Assembly: GCF_965118635.1 (NCBI RefSeq)
Contig: NZ_CBCPHV010000009.1
Span: 28,197-92,196 of the forward strand
DNA length: 64,000 nucleotides
Direction of reading: 5' to 3'
DNA from: Empedobacter brevis_A
Lineage (GTDB): Bacteria; Bacteroidota; Bacteroidia; Flavobacteriales; Weeksellaceae
The position numbers and the translations under genes are program-made. The notes under the pieces were generated by a model. It had not been told where the DNA came from. It made no database searches and saw nothing but the letters and a program-made list of their open reading frames with translations. Positions 52,082-60,426 of the stretch are shown here, piece after piece. Each line of letters begins with the position of its first letter. Positions within the stretch are counted from its first letter, which is position 1.

Positions 52082-53086
52082 TTAGTTTTTCTTGTATATT
52101 TCGTTATATAATTTCTCTAATGTATCAAAATGTCTTGGTCCATAATCTAAAAAATCATCATAATTAACAGTTATAATTTTTTTATTTTTTATTGCAGATA
52201 TATCTTTTATCAGAGGATCATTATACATTACTTTTTCTATTTCTTCTTGAGGAACAAAAGCACGATCTGTCGTAATATTTATAATAATATCGGGATTTAC
52301 ACTTACTAAATGTTCGAATGTATTATCATTAGAAAATCCTTGTATAGCGGGTTTTAAATTTAATTTACTAATTAAATCATATTGCAAACCATCTGATACA
52401 ACTGGAGCGCTATATCTTTTTTTATTAATATCCATTGAATATATTGCTAATACAGTATAAGGCTTTTCTACATTTTTTACACTTTTGACTTTTTCTAAAA
52501 TATTATCATATTTTTTCTGTAATTGATCAGCGTAAGCGTTTGCTTTATCTTCAACATTAAGAATTTTTCCTAAATTTTTTACATCCTCTATAATTGTTAA
52601 TAAAGTAGGTGAATTATGATTAATACTTGCTCTTTGAGAATAAACTGGAATTCCTAATTGATTGTAACTATCTATGGTTCCTTGAAAAGCTTCATTAAGT
52701 CCTCTACCTGATCCAATAAAAATATCTGGTTGATAACTTGCTATAATTTCTTTATTGGTTTTCATTTTATCGCCAATAACCGTCAATTGGCTCAGTTCAT
52801 TTTTCCACTTTCCATTTGGTTGATTATCCAATTGTAAAATACCAACTATCTTATCTTTCAAGCCTAATTCTAATAAAATTTCTGTACATGAAAGATTATT
52901 TACGACAATTCGTTCTGGAACTTTATCTAGTTTTTGAGGAAATACTTTTCCATCCATATCATACGAATCAAATTCTTGATGAAAATTAGTTTGAGTTGTA
53001 GATGTTTCAATTTTTTGTTTTTTGTCACATGCAGAAAACAATATAATTCCTAAAGAGAAAGTAATTATGTAACTTATTTTTTTCAT
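52082..53086 (-). CDS. Iron-siderophore/haem-type ABC binding lipoprotein
   Basis: 334 residues, periplasmic-binding-protein type III (BtuF/FhuD fold). The signal peptide ends at a lipobox (LFSAC, Cys20). The core shows VPERIVVNNLSCTEILLELGLKDKIVGI, PDIFIGSGRGLNE, a long linking helix (NLGKILNVEDKANAYADQLQKKYDNILEKVKSV) and SVNPDIIINITTDR ... INNKKIITVNYDDFLDYGPR. It delivers ligand to the adjacent FecCD permease and ATPase (11 bases upstream). Ligand is inferred from the TonB receptor across the promoter. Confidence 0.88.
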   Translation of the reverse strand: MKKISYIITFSLGIILFSACDKKQKIETSTTQTNFHQEFDSYDMDGKVFPQKLDKVPERIVVNNLSCTEILLELGLKDKIVGILQLDNQPNGKWKNELSQLTVIGDKMKTNKEIIASYQPDIFIGSGRGLNEAFQGTIDSYNQLGIPVYSQRASINHNSPTLLTIIEDVKNLGKILNVEDKANAYADQLQKKYDNILEKVKSVKNVEKPYTVLAIYSMDINKKRYSAPVVSDGLQYDLISKLNLKPAIQGFSNDNTFEHLVSVNPDIIINITTDRAFVPQEEIEKVMYNDPLIKDISAIKNKKIITVNYDDFLDYGPRHFDTLEKLYNEIYKKN

Positions 53087-53097
53087 TTTATACTATT

Positions 53098-53856
53098 TTA
53101 ATAATAACTAATACATATATTTTGTGTTGTAGGATGACGAAAAACTTCGCAGTCTACTTCGTACACATCTTGAATAATTTCTTTTGTTAAAACTTCATCA
53201 ATTAAACCATGATAAACTATTTTACCTTTCTTTATAAAATAAATATAATCGCAATATTTAGCTGCTAAAGACAAATCATGTAAAGCTGTAAGTACTGTAA
53301 CATTCATACTTTTTATTGTTGAAAGAACTTCCATTTGATATTTTATATCTAAATGATTACTTGGTTCATCCAATATCATAACATCAGCTTCCTGAGCAAT
53401 AGCTCTCGCTAAAGCTAATCGTTGTTTTTCTCCTCCAGATAATGCTGTAATTTTTTTCTCTTTCAAAGAAATTAAACCTGTTTTTTCTAATGCATTAAGA
53501 ACAATTTTTTTGTCATAATCAGTATCTTTTTGTAAATACTTTTTATGAGGAATTCTTGCTGTTTGTACAACTTCTTCTACAGTAAAATCAAATGCAAATA
53601 ATTGAAATTGACTAACAACAGATAATTGTTTAGCAAGCTCTTTTGAAGAAAATGATTTTATTGGTTGATTATCAATACGAATTTCTCCTTCAATCGGTTT
53701 TAAAACTCGATAAACAGATTTTAATAATGTAGATTTTCCACTTCCGTTTGGACCAAGTAAAGCAACAAATTGTTTCGATTTTACATGAAGATCAATTGAT
53801 TGAAGAATATTAATTCCAGCTAAATCAACTTTTAATTGATCAATTTGTATTTCCAT
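53098..53856 (-). CDS. ABC transporter ATPase, FepC/BtuD type
   Basis: 252 residues. Walker A GPNGSGKST begins at residue 35, the Q-loop follows in VVSQFQ, signature LSGGEKQRLALARAIAQ, Walker B VMILDEPSNHLDI and H-loop ALHDLSLA are intact. This is the usual ATPase for iron-siderophore, haem and cobalamin importers. It lies between the permease and the binding-protein gene on one transcript. Confidence 0.93.
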   Translation of the reverse strand: MEIQIDQLKVDLAGINILQSIDLHVKSKQFVALLGPNGSGKSTLLKSVYRVLKPIEGEIRIDNQPIKSFSSKELAKQLSVVSQFQLFAFDFTVEEVVQTARIPHKKYLQKDTDYDKKIVLNALEKTGLISLKEKKITALSGGEKQRLALARAIAQEADVMILDEPSNHLDIKYQMEVLSTIKSMNVTVLTALHDLSLAAKYCDYIYFIKKGKIVYHGLIDEVLTKEIIQDVYEVDCEVFRHPTTQNICISYY

Positions 53857-53862
53857 CTGAAA

Positions 53863-54906
53863 TTAATTAGAATATGAATAATTTTTCTTAATCATAATGT
53901 ATGCAAAAAATATTGCTCCTATTAATGATGTAAATATTCCTATAGGAAATTCTTTGAATCCCATTAATGAACGAGAGACAGTATCAGCTATCATCATGAA
54001 TATTGCGCCTAATAAACATGAAATAGGTATTAAATATTTATGATTTGATCCAAAAATAGCTCTTCCTATATGCGGAACAATTAATCCTACAAAACCAATA
54101 ATACCAGTTTTAGAAACAAGAAAACCTACAATTAAGGAAACAATAATAATATAGATTGTTCTTAATAAATGTACATTCAATCCTAATGTTATTGCAATTT
54201 CATCTCCTTGTAAAAAAGCATTTAACTGCCTGTATTGCGACCAAAAAAATATAAAACTTAATAAAACCAAAACTAATGGCATTGTAAGATCATTCCATTG
54301 TATAGAGCTTAATGATCCCATTGTCCAAAAAGATATACGAGTAATTGTATCTTGATTTCCTAAAAGTGCAACCAAAAAATTTGCAATTGCTTGGAATGCT
54401 GCATTAACAATCATACCAGATAAAATTAATTTTGTAGTTGATATTTTGGATTTATAAGAGGATAGAAATAATACCGATAATGAAGCTGTTAAAGCTCCTA
54501 AAAAAGCGGATAATTCTATTGCTAAATTATTATTTAAAAATGGGATCCAAGTTCCAACCATTATAAATACTACTGCTCCTAAATATCCTCCAGATGAAAC
54601 TCCTATTATAAAAGGATCTGCCAAGGGATTTTGTACCATAGCTTGCATTACTACTCCACATAAAGATAATCCCACTCCAACAATCATTGCCATAAATATT
54701 CTAGGAAATCGTAGTTGCCAAAGAATATTCATTTGTACATCACTTATTGTTTGTTCATTGTTTATTAACTTTAACCAAAGTAACTCATATACTTTTTCAT
54801 AAGGAATTTTTACAGCCCCCAAACTGACTGAAAAACCGAAAACCAACAATAAAATTATTCCTAAAATAGTACACCAAATAGGAAATTTTAATCTTTTCAA
54901 AAACAT
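53863..54906 (-). CDS. FecCD-type ABC permease for iron-siderophore uptake
   Basis: 347 residues, about 10 membrane helices. FecCD signatures: LRFPRIFMAMIVGVGLSLCGVVMQAMVQNPLADPFIIGVSSGGYLGAV, GDEIAITLGLNV and VSKTGIIGFVGLIVPHIGRAIFGSNHKYLIPISCLLGAIFMMIADTVSR. A single permease gene suggests a homodimer, as in BtuC. First gene of the minus-strand permease-ATPase-binding-protein operon, divergent from the TonB receptor. Confidence 0.93.
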   Translation of the reverse strand: MFLKRLKFPIWCTILGIILLLVFGFSVSLGAVKIPYEKVYELLWLKLINNEQTISDVQMNILWQLRFPRIFMAMIVGVGLSLCGVVMQAMVQNPLADPFIIGVSSGGYLGAVVFIMVGTWIPFLNNNLAIELSAFLGALTASLSVLFLSSYKSKISTTKLILSGMIVNAAFQAIANFLVALLGNQDTITRISFWTMGSLSSIQWNDLTMPLVLVLLSFIFFWSQYRQLNAFLQGDEIAITLGLNVHLLRTIYIIIVSLIVGFLVSKTGIIGFVGLIVPHIGRAIFGSNHKYLIPISCLLGAIFMMIADTVSRSLMGFKEFPIGIFTSLIGAIFFAYIMIKKNYSYSN

Positions 54907-54968
54907 TTTTTCTATCTTCTACAAAGTAAAATTTGCATTTTAAATATTTCACTTTTATAACTTGCAAG

Positions 54969-54976
54969 CAAAGGTA
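54969..54976 (-). promoter_or_regulatory. -7 promoter element for the permease operon (minus strand)
   Basis: On the minus strand TACCTTTG (54976-54969) matches TAnnTTTG, 63 bases before the permease ATG. No TTG is found at -33 spacing. Confidence 0.5.
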
Positions 54977-55012
54977 TTAATCCAATTCACTTATTTTTAT
55001 TTAGCCTAAATA

Positions 55013-55051
55013 ATAATCCTTTTAACGTCACTTATAATCCTTTTAACGTCA
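55013..55051. promoter_or_regulatory. Perfect 18-bp direct repeat with 21-bp period, likely AraC operator
   Basis: ATAATCCTTTTAACGTCA occurs at 55013-55030 and again at 55034-55051 without a mismatch. The 21-bp period, two turns of the helix, is the geometry of AraC-family half sites. The second copy ends at the -33 position of the TonB-receptor promoter and there is no TTG there, which fits an activator contacting RNA polymerase. The link to the island's AraC protein is inference. Confidence 0.75.
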
Positions 55052-55072
55052 GTGATGGATTTACAATGTGTC

Positions 55073-55080
55073 TACTTTTG
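55073..55080 (+). promoter_or_regulatory. -7 promoter element for the TonB-receptor operon
   Basis: TACTTTTG matches TAnnTTTG, 21 bases beyond the operator repeat and 60 bases before the ATG. Confidence 0.6.
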
Positions 55081-55140
55081 CTGAGTCAAATTCGATATAG
55101 AATTTTACAATTATTAATCTAATTAACACAGAGAAAAGTA

Positions 55141-57285
55141 ATGAACAAGTTTTTTTTACTTGCTGTTGTTTTTGCTTCTTCACCACTTTATAGTCAAGAA
55201 GATTCTCTTAAATTATATCAATTAGGAGAAGTCATTTTAGAAAAAACTAATCTTAGTGAAAAAGTTAGCAAACAACCAATAAGAGCTAATGTCTTAGACA
55301 TGAAAAATCTAAGAGATCAATCTTCTTCTGTTATCGATCTTATGAATCGTACAACTGGAGTAAGAGTAAAACAGGATGGAGGTTTAGGTACGCGAGCAAA
55401 TATTATTCTGAATGGATTTCAAGGAAATTCTATTAAATATTTTAGAGATGGTATTCCTATGGATTGTTTAGGAAATGCTTTCAACTTTTCTATAGTTCCT
55501 CCAAATAGTATTGATAGAATAGAAATATATAAAGGTATTGTCCCTGTAGAATTAGGAACAGATGCACTTGGAGGAGCTGTAAATATTGTAACAAGAGTTC
55601 CCGAAAAATCTAATTCAGTAGATTTATCTTATCAAATTGGTTCATTTAACACGCATAGATTTACGGCTAATTTATATAATAGGAACGATAAAAATGATTG
55701 GTACAATGGTCTTAATTTTTTCTATAATTATTCGGATAATGACTATAAAGTTGATGTTCCTGTAAATGATCCTGAAACTGCAAATTCTAAAATAGAAACA
55801 CATCGTTTATTTCATAATAAATTTAATAATGCATTTGGAGAAGTATACACAGGTTTAAGAAATAAAACTTGGGCAGACGATATTCGTTTCACTGTAACAG
55901 TATTTACATTAAGCAAGGATCGTAATTATGGATTAACAATGAACTATCCTTTTGGAGCTGTATCAACAGAAATGTATTCTATAATTCCTACTTTACGTTA
56001 TCAAAAGAAATTTTTAAACAATCGATTAAAATTTGATCAATTTTTTGTTTACAATAATTTGCATACAAAATTTACTGACATTGCAAAAGGATATTATGAT
56101 TGGTATGGTCAATTTAATGAAGTAGCTGCTAGAAACGGAGAATCAACAATGAATGGTAGTTTACAGAAACTAAAATTTTCAAATTTTGTTTCGAGAACAA
56201 ATCTTAATTATGCATTAAATGATTATTCATCTTTAGAATTAAATTCAACTTATTCATCAACTAATCGTACTGGTTCTGATCCTTATGGAGATAAATTTCC
56301 TATTTCTGGCTTAGACTTATTATCTGCAAAAAATAAATATAAAAAATGGGTTTTAGGATTAGGATATAGAATAAATCTTCTTGATGGAAAATTAGTAAAT
56401 GATTTAGCTGCTAAATATTATACACTGAATACTGAAGGAATTGAAGCTTCTAGAATTTCTGATACTGAAGGAAGTCGTAAAAAAAGCATTAATAAATGGG
56501 GAGCTTCTGAAGCTTTAAAATTTCAATTCAACCAAAATTTATTTGCTCGCCTTTCTGGAGAAGTTGCAGTAAGATTACCTGAACAAGAAGAGTTTTTTGG
56601 AGATGGAAATTTCATCAATAGTAATTTTTCTTTAAATCCAGAAAAAAGTTATAATGTAAATTTTGGTGTTAACTACAGCAAAAAAAATAAGTTTTCTTAT
56701 GAAGCTAACTTATTTTTTAGAAGAACACAAGATATGATTTTATTAGTAAGTACTGGAATTTATGGAAACTATTTAAATGTAAGTAAAGTTCAAGGGCTAG
56801 GAGTTGAAATGGATGCTTCATACCATTTCTTAAGTTGGTTAGAAATTAAAGGAAATTTCACTTACCAAGATTTCAGGTTAATAGATCAAAAAGATCCTAC
56901 TTACGAAGGTTCTCGCTTAAGAAATACACCTTACTTCTTTGCTAATCTAAGTGCATATACTCACTTTAAAAATGTTATCAAAAAAGGAGATCAATTTAGT
57001 TTTTATTGGAATTATGGATTCGTAAGAGAATATTACTTAGACTATATTCCTAAAGCATATGAACCAAAAGGTTTTTTAGGATTAACTGGTTCTCCAAAAA
57101 TAAATGTTGATGCTTATACGATTCCTAGTCAAAACTTACATTCTGCTGGTTTTTCTTGGAAACCATCAAAAACATTAGGATTTGGAGTAGAAGCTCGAAA
57201 TATTTTTAACTCAAAAATATATGATAACTATCGTATACAAAATGAAGGATTTAATATCCATTTAAAACTAAATGTATCATTATAA
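55141..57285 (+). CDS. TonB-dependent outer-membrane siderophore receptor
   Basis: 714 residues. Signal peptide ending LYSQ, a TonB-box-like LGEVILEKT, plug domain (RANVLDMKNLRDQSSSVIDLMNRTTGVRVKQDGGLGTRANIILNGFQGNSIKYFRDGIPMD ... PNSIDRIEIYKGIVPVELGTDALGGAVNIVTRV) and a 22-strand-type barrel ending in NIHLKLNVSL. It lacks the N-terminal carboxypeptidase-like domain of SusC proteins, so it is a classical FepA/FecA-type receptor. It sits 21 bases before the DUF4374 lipoprotein gene and the pair probably forms one surface complex. Confidence 0.92.
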   Translation: MNKFFLLAVVFASSPLYSQEDSLKLYQLGEVILEKTNLSEKVSKQPIRANVLDMKNLRDQSSSVIDLMNRTTGVRVKQDGGLGTRANIILNGFQGNSIKYFRDGIPMDCLGNAFNFSIVPPNSIDRIEIYKGIVPVELGTDALGGAVNIVTRVPEKSNSVDLSYQIGSFNTHRFTANLYNRNDKNDWYNGLNFFYNYSDNDYKVDVPVNDPETANSKIETHRLFHNKFNNAFGEVYTGLRNKTWADDIRFTVTVFTLSKDRNYGLTMNYPFGAVSTEMYSIIPTLRYQKKFLNNRLKFDQFFVYNNLHTKFTDIAKGYYDWYGQFNEVAARNGESTMNGSLQKLKFSNFVSRTNLNYALNDYSSLELNSTYSSTNRTGSDPYGDKFPISGLDLLSAKNKYKKWVLGLGYRINLLDGKLVNDLAAKYYTLNTEGIEASRISDTEGSRKKSINKWGASEALKFQFNQNLFARLSGEVAVRLPEQEEFFGDGNFINSNFSLNPEKSYNVNFGVNYSKKNKFSYEANLFFRRTQDMILLVSTGIYGNYLNVSKVQGLGVEMDASYHFLSWLEIKGNFTYQDFRLIDQKDPTYEGSRLRNTPYFFANLSAYTHFKNVIKKGDQFSFYWNYGFVREYYLDYIPKAYEPKGFLGLTGSPKINVDAYTIPSQNLHSAGFSWKPSKTLGFGVEARNIFNSKIYDNYRIQNEGFNIHLKLNVSL

Positions 57286-57305
57286 AAATAATATAAACTA
57301 TAAAT

Positions 57306-58571
57306 ATGAAAACAAATAAATTTCTGAAATTAGGTAAAATTTCAGCTTTCGTTTTAGCTGGATTATTAACACTTTCATCATGTTCAAGTTCAGATGATGA
57401 TGGTGGTTCTACAATAGTTCCTGAAACAAAAACAAACGACTATGTACTACTTACTGGAGATTTAAGTGCTAGTCCTTATGTTGGATACCTTTCTGCATTT
57501 TCAGCTTTACCAGAAGGCAATTTTTCAAATATAAAAGAAGGTTCTCTTTCTGTAAAAGCAAACGGAATTAAATATTACGGCAAATGGATTTTTCAACGTT
57601 TACAATTAGGTAGAGTTCAATCTACTGATGATGGTATTTTACGTTATTCTTTGGATGCGAAAGGAAATTTAATTCAAGATGGAGAAATTAAAGGAATGTC
57701 TTCTAATTTCTATGTTCATAATGAAACAACAGGATTCTATGCTGATACAAATAGAGGTTTAATGAAATTACAAATTTTCAACCCTTCTACAATGCAACGT
57801 ACAGGAGAAATTGACTTAACATCTCTTTCTACAACAGAATATGGTCCATACCAAGCTGTAGGAACTCATTTTATTGCTACAAAAAATGGAAAACTGTATG
57901 CTGATATTGTATATGGATCTCTAGCTGGAAAAGGAAGTTTTTCTATCGATGATCCAAGAGGATTTGTTGATATTGCTGTAATTGATATTGCTACTTTAAA
58001 ATACGAAAAAACTATTCGTGATACAAGAATCAATTATGTAGGATATCCAGGAAATGCTAATCAAATGTGGGCTATGGGAGATGACGGAGCACTATACATT
58101 TGTTCTCATGGATTTGGAAAAACAGGAGGTACAAATACATCTGCAATTGTTCGTATAAAAGCTAATGAAACAGATTTTGATAAAAATTGGATTATTAAAG
58201 CAAGTGATTATTCTTCAAATTCTTCTATAAGTACTGTTGCTGTAAAAGATGGTAAACTTTATACTTCTTGGGGATCAAAAGCACTTACATTTACTGGTTT
58301 AACAGGAGATGCTATTTATGATTATTACTCATTTGACAAAGAAAATATTGCAGCTGGACCACAAAAAATTGCAAACATTCCTTCTACAACTTATTCATTC
58401 CAAAATGCTCAAAATATTACTACAATAGATAACAAAGTATACTTTAGAGTAGTGAATGGAAATGGTAACAATGGATACTATGTTTTAGATGGAACTAATT
58501 CTGCTAAACAAGCTTTCAACATCACATCTGGAGGTGTAGTTTGGGGATTAGCTAAGCTAAAACAAAACTAA
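57306..58571 (+). CDS. DUF4374 surface lipoprotein (XusB-like)
   Basis: 421 residues. Signal peptide with lipobox LSSC (Cys26) followed by SSSDDDGG, an acidic tail that in Bacteroidota acts as the lipoprotein export signal to the cell surface. The rest is strand-rich with repeated turns (YYGKWIFQRLQLGRVQ, TKNGKLYADIVYGS, AVKDGKLYTSWGSKAL, TIDNKVYFRVVNGNG), as in a beta-propeller. From memory, the siderophore-binding XusB of Bacteroides is a DUF4374 protein encoded beside a TonB receptor; by that parallel this would capture ferric siderophore on the surface. Ligand unknown. Confidence 0.8.
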   Translation: MKTNKFLKLGKISAFVLAGLLTLSSCSSSDDDGGSTIVPETKTNDYVLLTGDLSASPYVGYLSAFSALPEGNFSNIKEGSLSVKANGIKYYGKWIFQRLQLGRVQSTDDGILRYSLDAKGNLIQDGEIKGMSSNFYVHNETTGFYADTNRGLMKLQIFNPSTMQRTGEIDLTSLSTTEYGPYQAVGTHFIATKNGKLYADIVYGSLAGKGSFSIDDPRGFVDIAVIDIATLKYEKTIRDTRINYVGYPGNANQMWAMGDDGALYICSHGFGKTGGTNTSAIVRIKANETDFDKNWIIKASDYSSNSSISTVAVKDGKLYTSWGSKALTFTGLTGDAIYDYYSFDKENIAAGPQKIANIPSTTYSFQNAQNITTIDNKVYFRVVNGNGNNGYYVLDGTNSAKQAFNITSGGVVWGLAKLKQN

Positions 58572-58604
58572 TTTTTTATTCAAAAAATTATCTTAATTAA
58601 TTGT

Positions 58605-58637
58605 ATCGGTGTATATCAAAAGTGTACACCGATTTTA
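58605..58637 (+). terminator. Hairpin between the lipoprotein and the ABC pair
   Basis: ATCGGTGTA / TACACCGAT stem followed by TTTTATTATC. The downstream genes have no clear promoter, so it may act as an attenuator that lowers ABC expression relative to receptor and lipoprotein. Confidence 0.7.
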
Positions 58638-58658
58638 TTATCTTAAAAATTATAAAAT

Positions 58659-60413
58659 ATGAAACAAACAAAAACGCTATGGTTGATTATTTCTCCTATT
58701 AGAAATAAAATCAATTGGGCCATGTTTCTTTCTAGTGTTTCTTCTTTTTCTATTGTACTTAATTTAGTCTTTCTTAGCTATTTAATTGATGCTCTTTTTT
58801 CTAATAACAGAGAAAATATTTTATATTATTTCTTAGGTATGCTACTTTGTACAACTTTCGGATATTTCTTTCGATTAAAGGCATTTGATGTTTCTCATTA
58901 TGCTGCATTCAAATTAGAAGCTCTTTTAAGAAAAAAAATTGCAAAACATTTAGCTATTCTACCATTAGGATATATTACCGAGCATGGTTCTGGAGCCTTA
59001 ACAAAAGTTTTAAACGAAGATGTTCGTCAACTACATGGTTTTGCTGCAGATAGTACACCATTATATGCCAGAACTTATGCATTTCCTGTTTTTACTTTAA
59101 TTGCTCTTTTCTGGTTCGATTATCGTATTGCTTTAATATGCTTAACTATTTTAATTGTTGGTCTTAGCTTACTTACATTCATAATGAAGAATAGCGCTGA
59201 AGTTTCTAGAGAATTCAACAAAGGTCGAGAAGCTATTAATGCATCGGTTATAGAATATGTACAAGCAATGCCTGTTGTTAGAGTATTTGATGGAGGAAAA
59301 TCTTCTTTTTCTAAATTTGATACTGCATTAAAAAATTTTTTAGGTATTATAACAAAATGGTATAAGCAAAATGGTTTAGGCGCTAAATTGTCTATGCTTA
59401 TCTTAAATCCTTTACCTACATTTATTATCCTCCTTGTTGTTGGGACATATTGGTATACAAATAATCAAATTAGCTTTTTAGGATTAGTTTCTGCTTTGTT
59501 GTTAGGAACTGGAATGATGGAATCTATACTTCCTTATAGAACTTTAATGAATATTATTCTTCGATCTGAAATTAGTGCAAAAAGAATTGATGAATTATTA
59601 AATGTAGAACCATTAACAGAAACAACAAAAGAAAATAGCTTACCTCAAGATGCAAGCATAACTTTCGAAAATGTTTCTTTTACATATTCTGGTCGAGAAG
59701 AAAAAGCTTTAGATACCATTAATTTTACAGTTCTCCCAAAAACATTTACAGCAATTACAGGATCTTCTGGAGCAGGAAAATCAACAATAGCTAGATTAAT
59801 TCCTCGCTTTTGGGATATACAAGAAGGTGTAATAAAAATTGGACAACAAGATATCCGTGATTTAAAATCTGATGTATTACTTAATCATCTTTCATTTGTT
59901 TTTCAAGATAGCTTCATTTTTTCTGATACTATTGCTAATAACATTAAAATGGGAAATAATACTGCAACAATGGATGAAGTTATTGAAGCAGCAAAATCAG
60001 CTCAAATACATGATGAAATAATGAGTTTACCTCTTGGATATGATACTTTTTTACAAGAAAGAGCAAATAATTTTTCAGGTGGTCAAAAACAACGATTAGC
60101 AATTGCTCGAGCTATTTTAAGAGATAAACCAATTCTTGTTTTAGATGAAGCAACATCATTTTCTGATACCGAAAATGAATATCAATTAATGAAAGCTTTC
60201 AAAAATTTAATGAAAGATAAAACCGTTCTTATGATTGCTCATAGACTAGAAACGATTAAAAATGCAGATCAAATTATTGTAGTAGAAAAAGGAAAAATTA
60301 TAGAAAAAGGAAATCATCAAGATTTAATTGATATAAACGGGAAATATACTGCCATGTGGGAATCTTATAAACAGGCTAGAAGTTGGCATATCAAAGCTTC
60401 TCATTCATCATAA
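58659..60413 (+). CDS. ABC half-transporter A, IrtA/YbtP-like
   Basis: 584 residues: an exporter-fold membrane domain of six helices (residues ~1-310; GYITEHGSGALTKVLNEDVRQLHGFAADSTPLYARTYAFPVFTLIALFW) and an ATPase domain with GSSGAGKST, NNFSGGQKQRLAIARAIL, ILVLDEATSFSD and IAHR. Although of exporter fold, siderophore-linked pairs such as YbtPQ and IrtAB import ferric siderophore or reduce and release its iron. The tail ends ARSWHIKASHSS. It starts 13 bases before its partner gene ends its leader, forming a heterodimer with the next product (inference). Confidence 0.88.
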   Translation: MKQTKTLWLIISPIRNKINWAMFLSSVSSFSIVLNLVFLSYLIDALFSNNRENILYYFLGMLLCTTFGYFFRLKAFDVSHYAAFKLEALLRKKIAKHLAILPLGYITEHGSGALTKVLNEDVRQLHGFAADSTPLYARTYAFPVFTLIALFWFDYRIALICLTILIVGLSLLTFIMKNSAEVSREFNKGREAINASVIEYVQAMPVVRVFDGGKSSFSKFDTALKNFLGIITKWYKQNGLGAKLSMLILNPLPTFIILLVVGTYWYTNNQISFLGLVSALLLGTGMMESILPYRTLMNIILRSEISAKRIDELLNVEPLTETTKENSLPQDASITFENVSFTYSGREEKALDTINFTVLPKTFTAITGSSGAGKSTIARLIPRFWDIQEGVIKIGQQDIRDLKSDVLLNHLSFVFQDSFIFSDTIANNIKMGNNTATMDEVIEAAKSAQIHDEIMSLPLGYDTFLQERANNFSGGQKQRLAIARAILRDKPILVLDEATSFSDTENEYQLMKAFKNLMKDKTVLMIAHRLETIKNADQIIVVEKGKIIEKGNHQDLIDINGKYTAMWESYKQARSWHIKASHSS

Positions 60414-60426
60414 AAATTAAAAAATC

